Assembly: GCA_002394185.1 (NCBI GenBank) | Contig: DGTB01000079.1 | Coordinates: 1 to 9,794 of the forward strand | Reading direction: 5' to 3' | DNA length: 9,794 nt | Origin: Bacteroidales bacterium UBA4347 | GTDB taxonomy: Bacteria > Bacteroidota > Bacteroidia > Bacteroidales > P3 | Position numbers and translations under genes: made by a program | Part shown: piece by piece, positions 1-5,466 of the stretch | Numbering within the stretch: position 1 is the stretch's first letter | Layout of the letters: every line of letters starts with the position of its first letter | Notes under the pieces: generated by a model | What the model saw: only the letters and a program-made list of their open reading frames with translations | Databases searched by the model: none | Told to the model about the DNA's origin: nothing

Positions 1-1
1 G

Positions 2-34
2 AACAATATGTAAACAATATAAAAACAATATAAG
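2..34. repeat. 11-bp tandem repeat, three copies
   Basis: Three consecutive 11-base units, AACAATATGTA, AACAATATAAA and AACAATATAAG, start at 2, 13 and 24. The first eight bases (AACAATAT) are identical in all three, and the period is close to one helical turn, so the cores would lie on the same DNA face. The array touches the left edge of the window and may be longer. It lies beyond the terminator of the minus-strand operon, so it belongs to whatever gene or site is further left. Its function is unknown; an operator array and a simple AT-rich repeat are both possible. Confidence 0.6.
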
Positions 35-57
35 ATATGCCGTATCGGACACGTCTC

Positions 58-83
58 GGGTAGGGGTCGGGTGGGTCCTTGGG
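58..83 (+). other. Potential G-quadruplex motif
   Basis: Five runs of at least three G occur on the plus strand at 58-60, 63-66, 69-71, 73-75 and 81-83. The first four are separated by loops of only 2, 2 and 1 bases, which meets the usual G3N1-7 definition with very short loops. A possible competing hairpin pairs CGGGTG (68-73) with CACCCG (85-90). The motif lies in the gene-free left edge, between the 11-bp repeat and the terminator of the minus-strand operon. Folding is inferred from sequence only. Confidence 0.5.
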
Positions 84-132
84 TCACCCGCTGGGCGACG
101 GCGGCAGGTCGCGGCCGGGACGGCAAGGGCAC

Positions 133-158
133 AAAAAAAGGAGTCCTTGCGGACTCCT
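133..158 (-). terminator. Intrinsic terminator of the sigma-factor operon
   Basis: Read on the minus strand, an 8-bp perfect stem (plus-strand 139-146 paired with 151-158, AGGAGTCC with GGACTCCT) encloses a 4-base GCAA loop. It is followed at once by a run of T (A at 133-139 on the plus strand). It begins about 22 bases after the stop codon of the Spy-like gene ending at 181. This is a textbook Rho-independent terminator and marks the end of the minus-strand transcription unit. Confidence 0.9.
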
Positions 159-180
159 CCCAAAATATCATAAAAAAAAT

Positions 181-612
181 CTAATTCTTCCGGTCTTTAT
201 GGTGATGGCGCTTGTTGTCCTCCTTCAGTTCCTTGCGCTGTTCGGGGGTCAGCACCTCGTCGATGCGCACCTTGGTCTCATACATCTCGCGCGATACTTC
301 GGCCTGCAGCCTGGCCTCGCGGTCGAAGAGTGGGTAGAGCGCCTTGCTCTGGTTGCCATCCTTGTCCATGTAGTGTTCGATGCTGTCGCGCACTGCCTTT
401 TGCTCCTTGCGCAGTTTTTCGACACGTCCTCTCGACTCTGTGGTGATGGATTCCAGTTTGCGTTTCTGGCTCGAATTGAGGTCGCTCACCAGCTCTGTTA
501 TTTTTTGGCGGGGCTCCGGTTTTGCCTTGTCGTGGCGGGGACGCTGGGCCAGGGCAGTGCTGCACTGCATCCCCAGGATGGCGGCAAACGCCAATACAAT
601 CATTTTCTTCAT
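181..612 (-). CDS. Secreted Spy/CpxP-like periplasmic protein
   Basis: This 143-residue protein begins with a signal peptide (MKKM, hydrophobic core, cleavage expected after ALA at 20-22). The mature part is charged and helix-rich. It carries an LTPEQ motif at 121-125 and a related LNSSQ at 45-49, the LTxxQ-type signature of the Spy/CpxP/CnrX/ZraP group. The C terminus has a histidine cluster (HHH at 136-138) among many lysines and arginines, which could bind metal. The length fits small periplasmic chaperones or sensors of this kind. It is the last gene before the terminator and follows a membrane protein and an ECF sigma factor, so a role in sensing envelope or metal stress for that sigma factor is inferred. 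The cysteine at 17 is not in a lipobox, so it is not a lipoprotein. Family placement is fairly good; the ligand is unknown. Confidence 0.75.
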   Translation of the reverse strand: MKKMIVLAFAAILGMQCSTALAQRPRHDKAKPEPRQKITELVSDLNSSQKRKLESITTESRGRVEKLRKEQKAVRDSIEHYMDKDGNQSKALYPLFDREARLQAEVSREMYETKVRIDEVLTPEQRKELKEDNKRHHHKDRKN

Positions 613-630
613 GGCTATAGTTTTTTGTTG

Positions 631-963
631 CTATTCGATAGGTTCTGTTGTCTCTTCGTCGTAGAGATACTCGATGGGGTTGGCGGCAGACTCGATGGAG
701 CTGTAGTAGCTGTAGTCGGAGACCGAGGCTATCATGGTGCCGATGCCCTCTTCGTCGTAGCTGCGGAAGGAGGCCACGTTGAACACCACCACGGCGACCA
801 CAGCGGCGACGGCCGAGAGAGCCACCGTCCGCCACACCGCCGTCCGGTGCACCGGCTGCAGGTACGGTTTCTGCCTCACCTGAGCCATCACGGCATCCAC
901 CACATCGACCTGCTTGGGGCAGCGCTGGCGCGACAAAAGTTGTAATTGTTCTTCTATATTCAT
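631..963 (-). CDS. Single-pass membrane protein, putative anti-sigma factor
   Basis: The protein has 110 residues. Residues 1-45 are a probable cytoplasmic part with several arginines and lysines, about 46-66 form one strongly hydrophobic alanine/valine helix, and 67-110 are an acidic tail rich in Ser and Tyr. Positive charges before the helix predict N-inside topology, with the tail in the periplasm. The gene starts 9 bases after the stop of an ECF sigma factor gene, and its stop is 18 bases before a secreted Spy-like protein. That position and topology are typical of anti-sigma factors that hold a sigma factor at the membrane. I do not see the HxxxCxxC zinc motif of ZAS-type anti-sigma domains, and the cytoplasmic part is short, so the role rests on context. 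It could also be an unrelated small membrane protein. Confidence 0.65.
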   Translation of the reverse strand: MNIEEQLQLLSRQRCPKQVDVVDAVMAQVRQKPYLQPVHRTAVWRTVALSAVAAVVAVVVFNVASFRSYDEEGIGTMIASVSDYSYYSSIESAANPIEYLYDEETTEPIE

Positions 964-972
964 CTCGTTTAC

Positions 973-1506
973 TTATTGTTTTACCTCTTTGGCCAAGTTC
1001 TTCTTGGCACGGAAAATGAGCGATTCCACCTTCGCAAGCGTGCATTGCATGACGTCGGCAATCTGCTGGTAGGAGAAATCCTCGAAGGTGTAGAGCACCA
1101 GCGCGGTGCGCTGTTCGTCCTTGAGGTGCCCGATGGCTATGCGCAGCTGCTCCAGCTGTTCCTGGTGGATAATCTGCTGCTCCGCATTGCGGTCAGGCGA
1201 CACCTCCTCCGGCGGGTTTTCCAGTTCATCGGTGCTCACATAGCGCTTGCTCTTGTTGAGCATCTTGCATACGACGTTGACTGTGATGCGATAGATGAAA
1301 GAACTCAATTTTGAATCGAAGCGGAAGCGCGGCAGCGCCGTGTAGAGCTCGACAAAGACCTGCTGCGTGACCTCCTCGACCTCGAGGCGCGTGCCACAGA
1401 GCTTGTACGAGAGGTTGGCCACGATCTGCTGATAGCGCTTCACGATTTCGGCATACTGCTCGGTGTCTCCGGCAAGGATCTTCTGGACTATCTCTTTGTC
1501 TTCCAC
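973..1506 (-). CDS. ECF-type RNA polymerase sigma factor
   Basis: This 177-residue protein has the standard group 4 sigma layout. A sigma2 region spans about 20-90, with the FIYRITVNVV segment near 70-79 replacing the usual W-x-YRIAxN. A short linker follows at about 91-115. A sigma4 region spans about 117-172 and ends in a helix-turn-helix (FSYQQIADVM, then the recognition helix around 156-168). It directs RNA polymerase to a small set of promoters in response to an envelope signal. The start is GTG at 1504-1506: an in-frame stop lies five codons upstream at 1519-1521, no ATG lies between, and the N terminus then matches the family's usual beginning. No Shine-Dalgarno sequence is visible. 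It is the first gene of a three-gene operon with a membrane protein and a Spy-like protein. The family is certain; the regulon is unknown. Confidence 0.92.
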   Translation of the reverse strand: MEDKEIVQKILAGDTEQYAEIVKRYQQIVANLSYKLCGTRLEVEEVTQQVFVELYTALPRFRFDSKLSSFIYRITVNVVCKMLNKSKRYVSTDELENPPEEVSPDRNAEQQIIHQEQLEQLRIAIGHLKDEQRTALVLYTFEDFSYQQIADVMQCTLAKVESLIFRAKKNLAKEVKQ

Positions 1507-1554
1507 AGGCTCGATTCGTTATTATGTACGTGATGAATTTACTTTATTGCAGAA

Positions 1555-1590
1555 TTTCCGGAAAAATATTTTTTTTCTTCGGAATTTTCC
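1555..1590 (-). promoter_or_regulatory. Palindromic AT-rich leader of the ECF operon
   Basis: The 90-base gap (1507-1596) before the sigma factor holds a perfect 10-bp palindrome, TTTCCGGAAA, at 1555-1564, and a nearby GGAATTTTCC at 1581-1590 that repeats the GGAA/TTCC half-sites. CCGGAAAAA (1558-1566) can also pair loosely with the T-rich stretch and CGG up to 1582. On the minus strand, TATTTTTC matches the Bacteroidota -7 consensus TAnnTTTG except at its last base. This may be an operator, an ECF-type promoter or a weak transcription stop for the gene ending at 1597. I cannot choose among these. Confidence 0.3.
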
Positions 1591-1596
1591 TTTTCG

Positions 1597-1968
1597 CTAT
1601 TCGTATTTGAACTTCTCGATGTCGCGTCGTTCGCGCTTGGTGGGGCGGCCGACGCCGCGGTCGCGTTTCTCGAAGGCGTACTGGCGTGCCATCTGTATGC
1701 GCTCGTATTCCTCCTGGGGGGTGCGGTCGATCATGAATCCCTGCACCAGGGGGGCGCCGACGCGGTTGGGCGGAATGGCCAGGACTTCTATTTCCTTGTG
1801 CAGCTGGTCGATGTTGAGGCTGTAGCGCTCCCCTTCCCTCACCTCGTGCGAGGGTTTGAGAGTGCGGCCGTCGGAGGTCATGGTGACCTTGCCGCACTGG
1901 CAGGCGTCCGCCGCCAGCGACCGGGTCTTGTAGAGGCGCACCGCCCAGAGGTATTTGTCGAGACGCAT
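1597..1968 (-). CDS. S4-domain RNA-binding protein, Hsp15 (HslR)-like
   Basis: The protein has 123 residues. The N terminus (MRLDKYLWAVRLYKTRSLA, followed by CGKV around 25-28) is a clear S4 RNA-binding domain covering about residues 1-60. The C terminus is basic and contains the GRPTKRERRDI segment (107-117) seen in Hsp15-type proteins. In E. coli, Hsp15 binds 50S subunits that carry a stalled nascent chain with tRNA and helps recycle them; the same role is inferred here from family membership. It is preceded by tonB across a 55-base gap filled with a 7-bp tandem repeat, and followed by a 90-base gap before the sigma operon, so it may be transcribed alone or by read-through. The start ATG at 1966-1968 begins exactly at the conserved MRLDKYLW. 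Confidence 0.88.
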   Translation of the reverse strand: MRLDKYLWAVRLYKTRSLAADACQCGKVTMTSDGRTLKPSHEVREGERYSLNIDQLHKEIEVLAIPPNRVGAPLVQGFMIDRTPQEEYERIQMARQYAFEKRDRGVGRPTKRERRDIEKFKYE

Positions 1969-1971
1969 GGC

Positions 1972-2020
1972 AGTTAAGAGTTATGAGTTATGAGTTAAGA
2001 GTTATGAATTACGAGTTAAG
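1972..2020. repeat. 7-bp tandem repeat array, seven copies
   Basis: Seven contiguous heptamers with consensus AGTTAWG fill 1972-2020 on the plus strand: AGTTAAG, AGTTATG, AGTTATG, AGTTAAG, AGTTATG, AATTACG, AGTTAAG. They occupy nearly the whole 55-base gap between tonB and the S4-domain gene. The same heptamer recurs at 7994-8021 in the opposite orientation, and the order of variants there looks like a subset of this array. Because 7 is not a multiple of 3 and the unit contains TAA, the array cannot be read through as protein for long. The role is unknown. Confidence 0.9.
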
Positions 2021-2023
2021 GGG

Positions 2024-2767
2024 TTATATTTTGAAGATGTAGGTGATGGTGCCAATCTGCTCCTCGGGGGCGGAGGTGGAGGCGTTGAAGCGGGCGCGTT
2101 TGGCAGCCGCCTTGGCCTGCTCGACGAGGCTTCCGGTGGTGATGGTGGAGCCCTGGTAGGGGGCTTCGGTGCGCACCACCCTGCCCTGCTGGTCCACCCA
2201 GATACGGACCACTATCTTGCCCTGCTGGTTGGAGTTGTATTCGGGCTTGGGGAGCACCACGGCGCTACGTCCTTTGAGGTTGTAGTTGCCGTTGCCGCCG
2301 CCGTTGCCGGTGTAGTTGTTGCTGGTGGGGGTACCGTTGGGGTTGCCCTGGTTGCCCTGGCCGGTGCTGACGCCCTGGCTGCCGCCGCCGGCGGTCTGGT
2401 TGCGCTTGCCGGGGAAGAGGGCGTTCTTGTTGATTTCGGGCTCCTTGTTCTCCACCACGGGCTGCTCCTGAGCGGCGGGGTTGGTGATGTTGCCCGGATT
2501 GGGGCTGGAGGGCACGGGCACAGTGGGTTCGGTGCGCTGGGTGACCACCTGCTGCTGCGATGCCGGAGGGGCGTAGTTGGCGGCCTCGCTGGCGGGCTCG
2601 GGGCTGTCGCCCTGGCCGAAGTCGCTGTCGCCGAGGTTCACCTCCACGCCCTCCTCGGGTATCGGAGGGTCAGGCGGCGTGTAGGCAAAGATGTTGAGGC
2701 TCATCAACAGCATGGCCAACAGGACGATGACCGCAGTGGCTATTCCGGATTTCACTTTTGCATTCAT
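2024..2767 (-). CDS. TonB-family energy transducer
   Basis: This 247-residue protein has the TonB architecture. It has a short cytoplasmic start, one membrane helix at about 8-28, a proline-rich periplasmic segment (about 30-110), a glycine/asparagine-rich low-complexity linker (about 125-165), and a C-terminal TonB domain (about 167-247) that ends in the typical ITYIFKI strand. It carries energy from the inner-membrane proton channel to TonB-dependent receptors in the outer membrane. It is the last gene of an exbB-exbD-tonB set, 6 bases after exbD, so the three subunits are very likely made together. No receptor gene is in the window, so the substrate cannot be told. The Gly/Asn linker differs from the classic Pro-Glu/Pro-Lys spacer of enteric TonB but still suits an extended periplasmic arm. 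Confidence 0.85.
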   Translation of the reverse strand: MNAKVKSGIATAVIVLLAMLLMSLNIFAYTPPDPPIPEEGVEVNLGDSDFGQGDSPEPASEAANYAPPASQQQVVTQRTEPTVPVPSSPNPGNITNPAAQEQPVVENKEPEINKNALFPGKRNQTAGGGSQGVSTGQGNQGNPNGTPTSNNYTGNGGGNGNYNLKGRSAVVLPKPEYNSNQQGKIVVRIWVDQQGRVVRTEAPYQGSTITTGSLVEQAKAAAKRARFNASTSAPEEQIGTITYIFKI

Positions 2768-2773
2768 GGCGTT

Positions 2774-3187
2774 TTACTGTTTGGGTGACGTGGCCAGGAT
2801 GACCTTGTGCTTGGTGCCGGTGGCGTTGTTGATGTTGTTGACGGCGTCGATGACGTTGACCACGTCCTGCACGGGCACATCCTTGTCAGCACGCAGCACC
2901 ACACAGGCATCCTCGATGCCGCTCTCGATGCCGGCGGCGATGTGCTGCTGCAGCTCACTGACAGGCACGGCCGTCTCGCCGACGTAGAAGTTGTGCTCGG
3001 GGTCGATGTAGACGGTGACGTTCTGCTTGGCCATGGTGCGGCTCGAGCTCTCGGGAAGCATGAGCTTCACGGCGTTGGGAGCGATGAGCGTCGAGGTGAT
3101 CATGAAGAAGATGAGCAGCAGGAACACCAGGTCGGACATCGACGACGAGGAGGTCTCTATCTTGATTTGATTGCGTGTCTTGATCAT
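2774..3187 (-). CDS. exbD: ExbD/TolR-family proton channel subunit
   Basis: This 137-residue protein has a short cytoplasmic N terminus, one membrane helix at about 19-36 and a periplasmic domain. The segment MSDLVFLLLIFFMITS contains the conserved membrane aspartate (D19), the proton-carrying residue of ExbD and TolR. The periplasmic part contains LRADKDVPVQDVV at about 98-110, the conserved strand-helix region of the family. It works with ExbB to convert the proton gradient into motion of TonB. It sits between exbB (11-base gap) and tonB (6-base gap). Family assignment is firm; the ExbD rather than TolR naming rests on the neighbouring TonB protein and the absence of tol/pal genes. Confidence 0.9.
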   Translation of the reverse strand: MIKTRNQIKIETSSSSMSDLVFLLLIFFMITSTLIAPNAVKLMLPESSSRTMAKQNVTVYIDPEHNFYVGETAVPVSELQQHIAAGIESGIEDACVVLRADKDVPVQDVVNVIDAVNNINNATGTKHKVILATSPKQ

Positions 3188-3198
3188 ATGCCAAAGAA

Positions 3199-3912
3199 TT
3201 ATGCCGGTTCGTGCAGGAGGTCCATGAATTCATTGGCGCGTACCTCGAGTTCGAAGACGACCTTGTTGATGCGGGTGACAAGGAGGTTGTGGAGGAAGTA
3301 GCACACAATGCCGACGATGAGGCCGCCGACGGTGGTCACCATGGCGGTGTAGATGCCGGAGGCGAGCATCTGGATGTCGATGTTGTTGCCGGCATGGGCC
3401 ATCTCCTGGAAGGCGGAAATCATACCCACCACAGTGCCGAGGAAGCCGATCATGGGGCCCAGGGAGGCCACGGTGGCCACAAGGGAGACACGGCGTTCGA
3501 GGTTGGCCACTTCGAGCTGGCCCTCGTTCTCGATGGCAGCCTGGATGTCGGGCAGCGGACGGCCAAGGCGGGAGAAGCCCTTGTCGATCATGCGGCCCAG
3601 GGGCGTGTTGGTCTGCTTGGAGAGGTTGCGGGCCTCGTCGATGTTGCCCTGGTGGACATATTCGCGGATGTTCTTCATGAAGACGTTGTCTTCTTCGCCC
3701 TTGAGGGCGGCGCTGAGCGTGAGGTAGCGCTCGATGAAGATGTAGATGGCCAGTACCAGCAGCAAGGCCAGCACCAGCATAATCCAACCGCCGCTGACGG
3801 CCATATCCCAAATGGTGATATTCTCGACCTTCTCGGTGGCGTTGGCAACGGTTTCAACAGCAGCCTGCGCTGCGGCAGGATCGCTCTGGATCAATAAAAG
3901 GGGATTCATCAT
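3199..3912 (-). CDS. exbB: ExbB/TolQ/MotA-family proton channel subunit
   Basis: The protein has 237 residues and three predicted membrane helices at about 41-62, 147-168 and 186-208. A cytoplasmic loop lies between the first two. The signature LGPMIGFLGTVVGMISAF (151-168) and the TTVGGLIVGI segment (193-202) are the two pore-lining helices of ExbB/TolQ, with channel threonines at T160 and at T193 or T194. It forms the pentameric inner-membrane motor around ExbD. It is the first gene of the exbB-exbD-tonB set, after a 78-base AT-rich gap. Two ATG codons are adjacent (3912 and 3909); I kept the first. No Shine-Dalgarno sequence is visible, and the start is directly preceded by a CA dinucleotide run. 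Residues 1-40 before the first helix are alanine-rich and poorly conserved in appearance. Confidence 0.9.
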   Translation of the reverse strand: MMNPLLLIQSDPAAAQAAVETVANATEKVENITIWDMAVSGGWIMLVLALLLVLAIYIFIERYLTLSAALKGEEDNVFMKNIREYVHQGNIDEARNLSKQTNTPLGRMIDKGFSRLGRPLPDIQAAIENEGQLEVANLERRVSLVATVASLGPMIGFLGTVVGMISAFQEMAHAGNNIDIQMLASGIYTAMVTTVGGLIVGIVCYFLHNLLVTRINKVVFELEVRANEFMDLLHEPA

Positions 3913-3990
3913 GTGTGTGTGCTTTTTGTTATTATGCTTATATTAACGTGTTATTCTCTTATTTATTATATGCACGGGGCATCATTTTTT
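3913..3990 (-). promoter_or_regulatory. AT-rich leader upstream of exbB
   Basis: This 78-base gap between the DUF5683 stop and exbB is strongly AT-rich and probably holds the promoter of the Ton operon. It contains a TATAAT-like stretch (plus-strand 3965-3970), an imperfect inverted repeat TAAC-GT-GTTA (3944-3953), and a CA dinucleotide run ending at the exbB start. I see no clear TTTG / TAnnTTTG pair, so the promoter position is not fixed. Read-through from the parAB operon is also possible because no terminator hairpin is visible. Confidence 0.3.
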
Positions 3991-4584
3991 TCAAAACGAA
4001 AGGCTGAAGCCCACGGTAGGCTGTATTCCGACGATGGTGGGCTGCAAGCCTGGCGTAAGAGCCAGGGTAAGATTGTCGTCGATCTGGAAGTCGTAGAGAT
4101 GGCCGAAAACGTAGGCATCAATGAGGTTGAGGGCATAGATGCCAGCAGCGATGATGACCATTAGCTGGAAGTTACGGTTGTAAGAATTGTAGAGGTTGTA
4201 AATGCTCGACCTTGGATAGGATGCATAGTCGGCGAGGTTGGTGGCGTCGTTGTTGTTGACGCGATAGAGGTATTCGTCCTTGAACATGACCATGCGGTCG
4301 TAGTTGTAGTAGGCATAATAGCCCACTCCAGCCAGCGCACCGTAGATGATGGGAATTTTCCAGGCCTGCCCGTTGTACACCTGACCACCGCCGGGGAGAA
4401 GGGAGAGCAGCAGGGCTTTGGTGGCCGAGTGTTCGTTGGCCACGGTGACGGTCTTGGTCGACACCGGATCCTGTATTTCTATCACCTGCTGTGCCGTGGC
4501 GGCAGGGCAAAAAGGAAAGAGGAGAACCATGCCGATACCTATCAGCAACACAGTTCTCCTCGTTCCTCTTTCCACTCTCATCAT
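3991..4584 (-). CDS. DUF5683 membrane-associated protein
   Basis: This 197-residue protein starts with an N-terminal hydrophobic segment (about 11-31) that looks like a signal peptide or anchor. The segment LLPGGGQVYNGQAWKIPIIYGAL (split here as LLPGGGQVYNGQ at 62-73 and AWKIPIIYGAL at 74-84) is the hallmark of DUF5683, a family common in Bacteroidota and often next to parB. A second hydrophobic helix lies at about 141-160. The end is beta-like and finishes with phenylalanine (SLSF), as in many outer-membrane proteins. Its stop-to-start gap from parB is 3 bases, so it is co-transcribed and probably translationally coupled with the partition genes. Biochemical function is unknown, and I do not infer one. 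ATG codons at 4584 and 4581 are adjacent; the first is used. Confidence 0.85.
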   Translation of the reverse strand: MMRVERGTRRTVLLIGIGMVLLFPFCPAATAQQVIEIQDPVSTKTVTVANEHSATKALLLSLLPGGGQVYNGQAWKIPIIYGALAGVGYYAYYNYDRMVMFKDEYLYRVNNNDATNLADYASYPRSSIYNLYNSYNRNFQLMVIIAAGIYALNLIDAYVFGHLYDFQIDDNLTLALTPGLQPTIVGIQPTVGFSLSF

Positions 4585-4587
4585 GCG

Positions 4588-5460
4588 CTATTTCTCAAGA
4601 AGTGAGACGATGCGCTCGAAGTCGCTGTCCGAATTGAAGAGTATGGTCAGCGACCCTTTGCCACGCTGGGAGCGCTTGATTTCGACGGCCGACTGAAGAC
4701 GTTCCTTCAAACGGCTCTGCGCGGCGGCATGCACGGCAGGCAGGTCGCTACGCTTTTTGACGGGGGCCACGGGTTTCTTTTTGGCGTTCTTGGCCATCTC
4801 CTCGGCCTGGTGGACGGAGAGGTGGCGGTCGATGATGGCATGCAGTATCTCGAGATGCAGGTCGATATCCTCGACGTTGATCAGGGCGCGGGCATGCGCC
4901 ATGCTGATTTGGTCGTTGCTGAGGGCCAACTGGGTCTCGGCCGGCAGATTGAGCAGTCGCAGGTAGTTGGTGATGGTGGAGCGGTTCTTGCCGACTTTCT
5001 CACTGAGTTGGTCGTGAGTCAGACGGCACTCCTCGATGAGGGCCTTGTAGGCCAGAGCGACCTCCATTGCATTGAGGTTTTCGCGCTGGATATTCTCCAC
5101 CAGGGCCATCTCCATCATCTGATTGTCGGTGGCCACGCGCACGTAGGCCGGCACCTCCTTGAGGCCTGCCAGCTGGGCGGCGCGACAACGGCGCTCACCG
5201 GCAATGAGCTGGTAGGTGTCGTCCGGCATCTTGCGCACGGTGACAGGGGTGATGACACCCTGCTGACGGATGGACTGCGCCAGTTCCTCCAGAGCCTCAG
5301 GGGCAAACTCCTTGCGTGGCTGGTAGGGGTTGGCGACAATCTTCTTGAGGGGTATGGTGTTGATGGCGGCAGTCACCGTGTTCGACATCTCGAAATCCTT
5401 CGTGTCGGGCAATATGGAACTCAAACCGCGACCCAATCCTCCGCTCTTCTTGTTTGTCAT
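4588..5460 (-). CDS. parB: ParB chromosome-partitioning protein
   Basis: This 290-residue protein shows the full ParB layout. The N-terminal GGLGRGLSSIL (7-17) carries the arginine that stimulates the ParA ATPase. The ParB/sulfiredoxin-like CTPase domain contains GERRCRA (88-94) and ENIQREN (122-128). A helix-turn-helix lies around 147-170 for binding parS. A basic linker (KKKPVAPVKKR region) and a C-terminal dimerization segment close the protein. It loads on DNA at parS and spreads with CTP, and ParA moves the complex to segregate origins. It starts 6 bases after parA and ends 3 bases before the DUF5683 gene. I saw no parS-like palindrome (TGTTTCACGTGAAACA type) in the window by eye. The chromosomal rather than plasmid type is inferred from motif completeness and housekeeping neighbours such as dnaB. 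Confidence 0.95.
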   Translation of the reverse strand: MTNKKSGGLGRGLSSILPDTKDFEMSNTVTAAINTIPLKKIVANPYQPRKEFAPEALEELAQSIRQQGVITPVTVRKMPDDTYQLIAGERRCRAAQLAGLKEVPAYVRVATDNQMMEMALVENIQRENLNAMEVALAYKALIEECRLTHDQLSEKVGKNRSTITNYLRLLNLPAETQLALSNDQISMAHARALINVEDIDLHLEILHAIIDRHLSVHQAEEMAKNAKKKPVAPVKKRSDLPAVHAAAQSRLKERLQSAVEIKRSQRGKGSLTILFNSDSDFERIVSLLEK

Positions 5461-5466
5461 ATCTTT

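Noticed and set aside
79..945. 288-residue open frame on the plus strand opposite the Spy-like and membrane-protein genes
   Set aside because: It runs straight through the intrinsic terminator and two better-supported minus-strand genes, and has low-complexity His/Gly-rich composition.
278..1045. 255-residue minus-strand frame overlapping the sigma, membrane-protein and Spy-like genes
   Set aside because: It is out of frame with all three real genes, has no family features, and would need extensive overlap with them.
2140..2420. CRISPR-like or VNTR repeats in the tonB gene
   Set aside because: The GCCGTTGCC/CCCTGGTTGCC similarity simply encodes the Gly/Asn-rich spacer and has no regular repeat-spacer structure.
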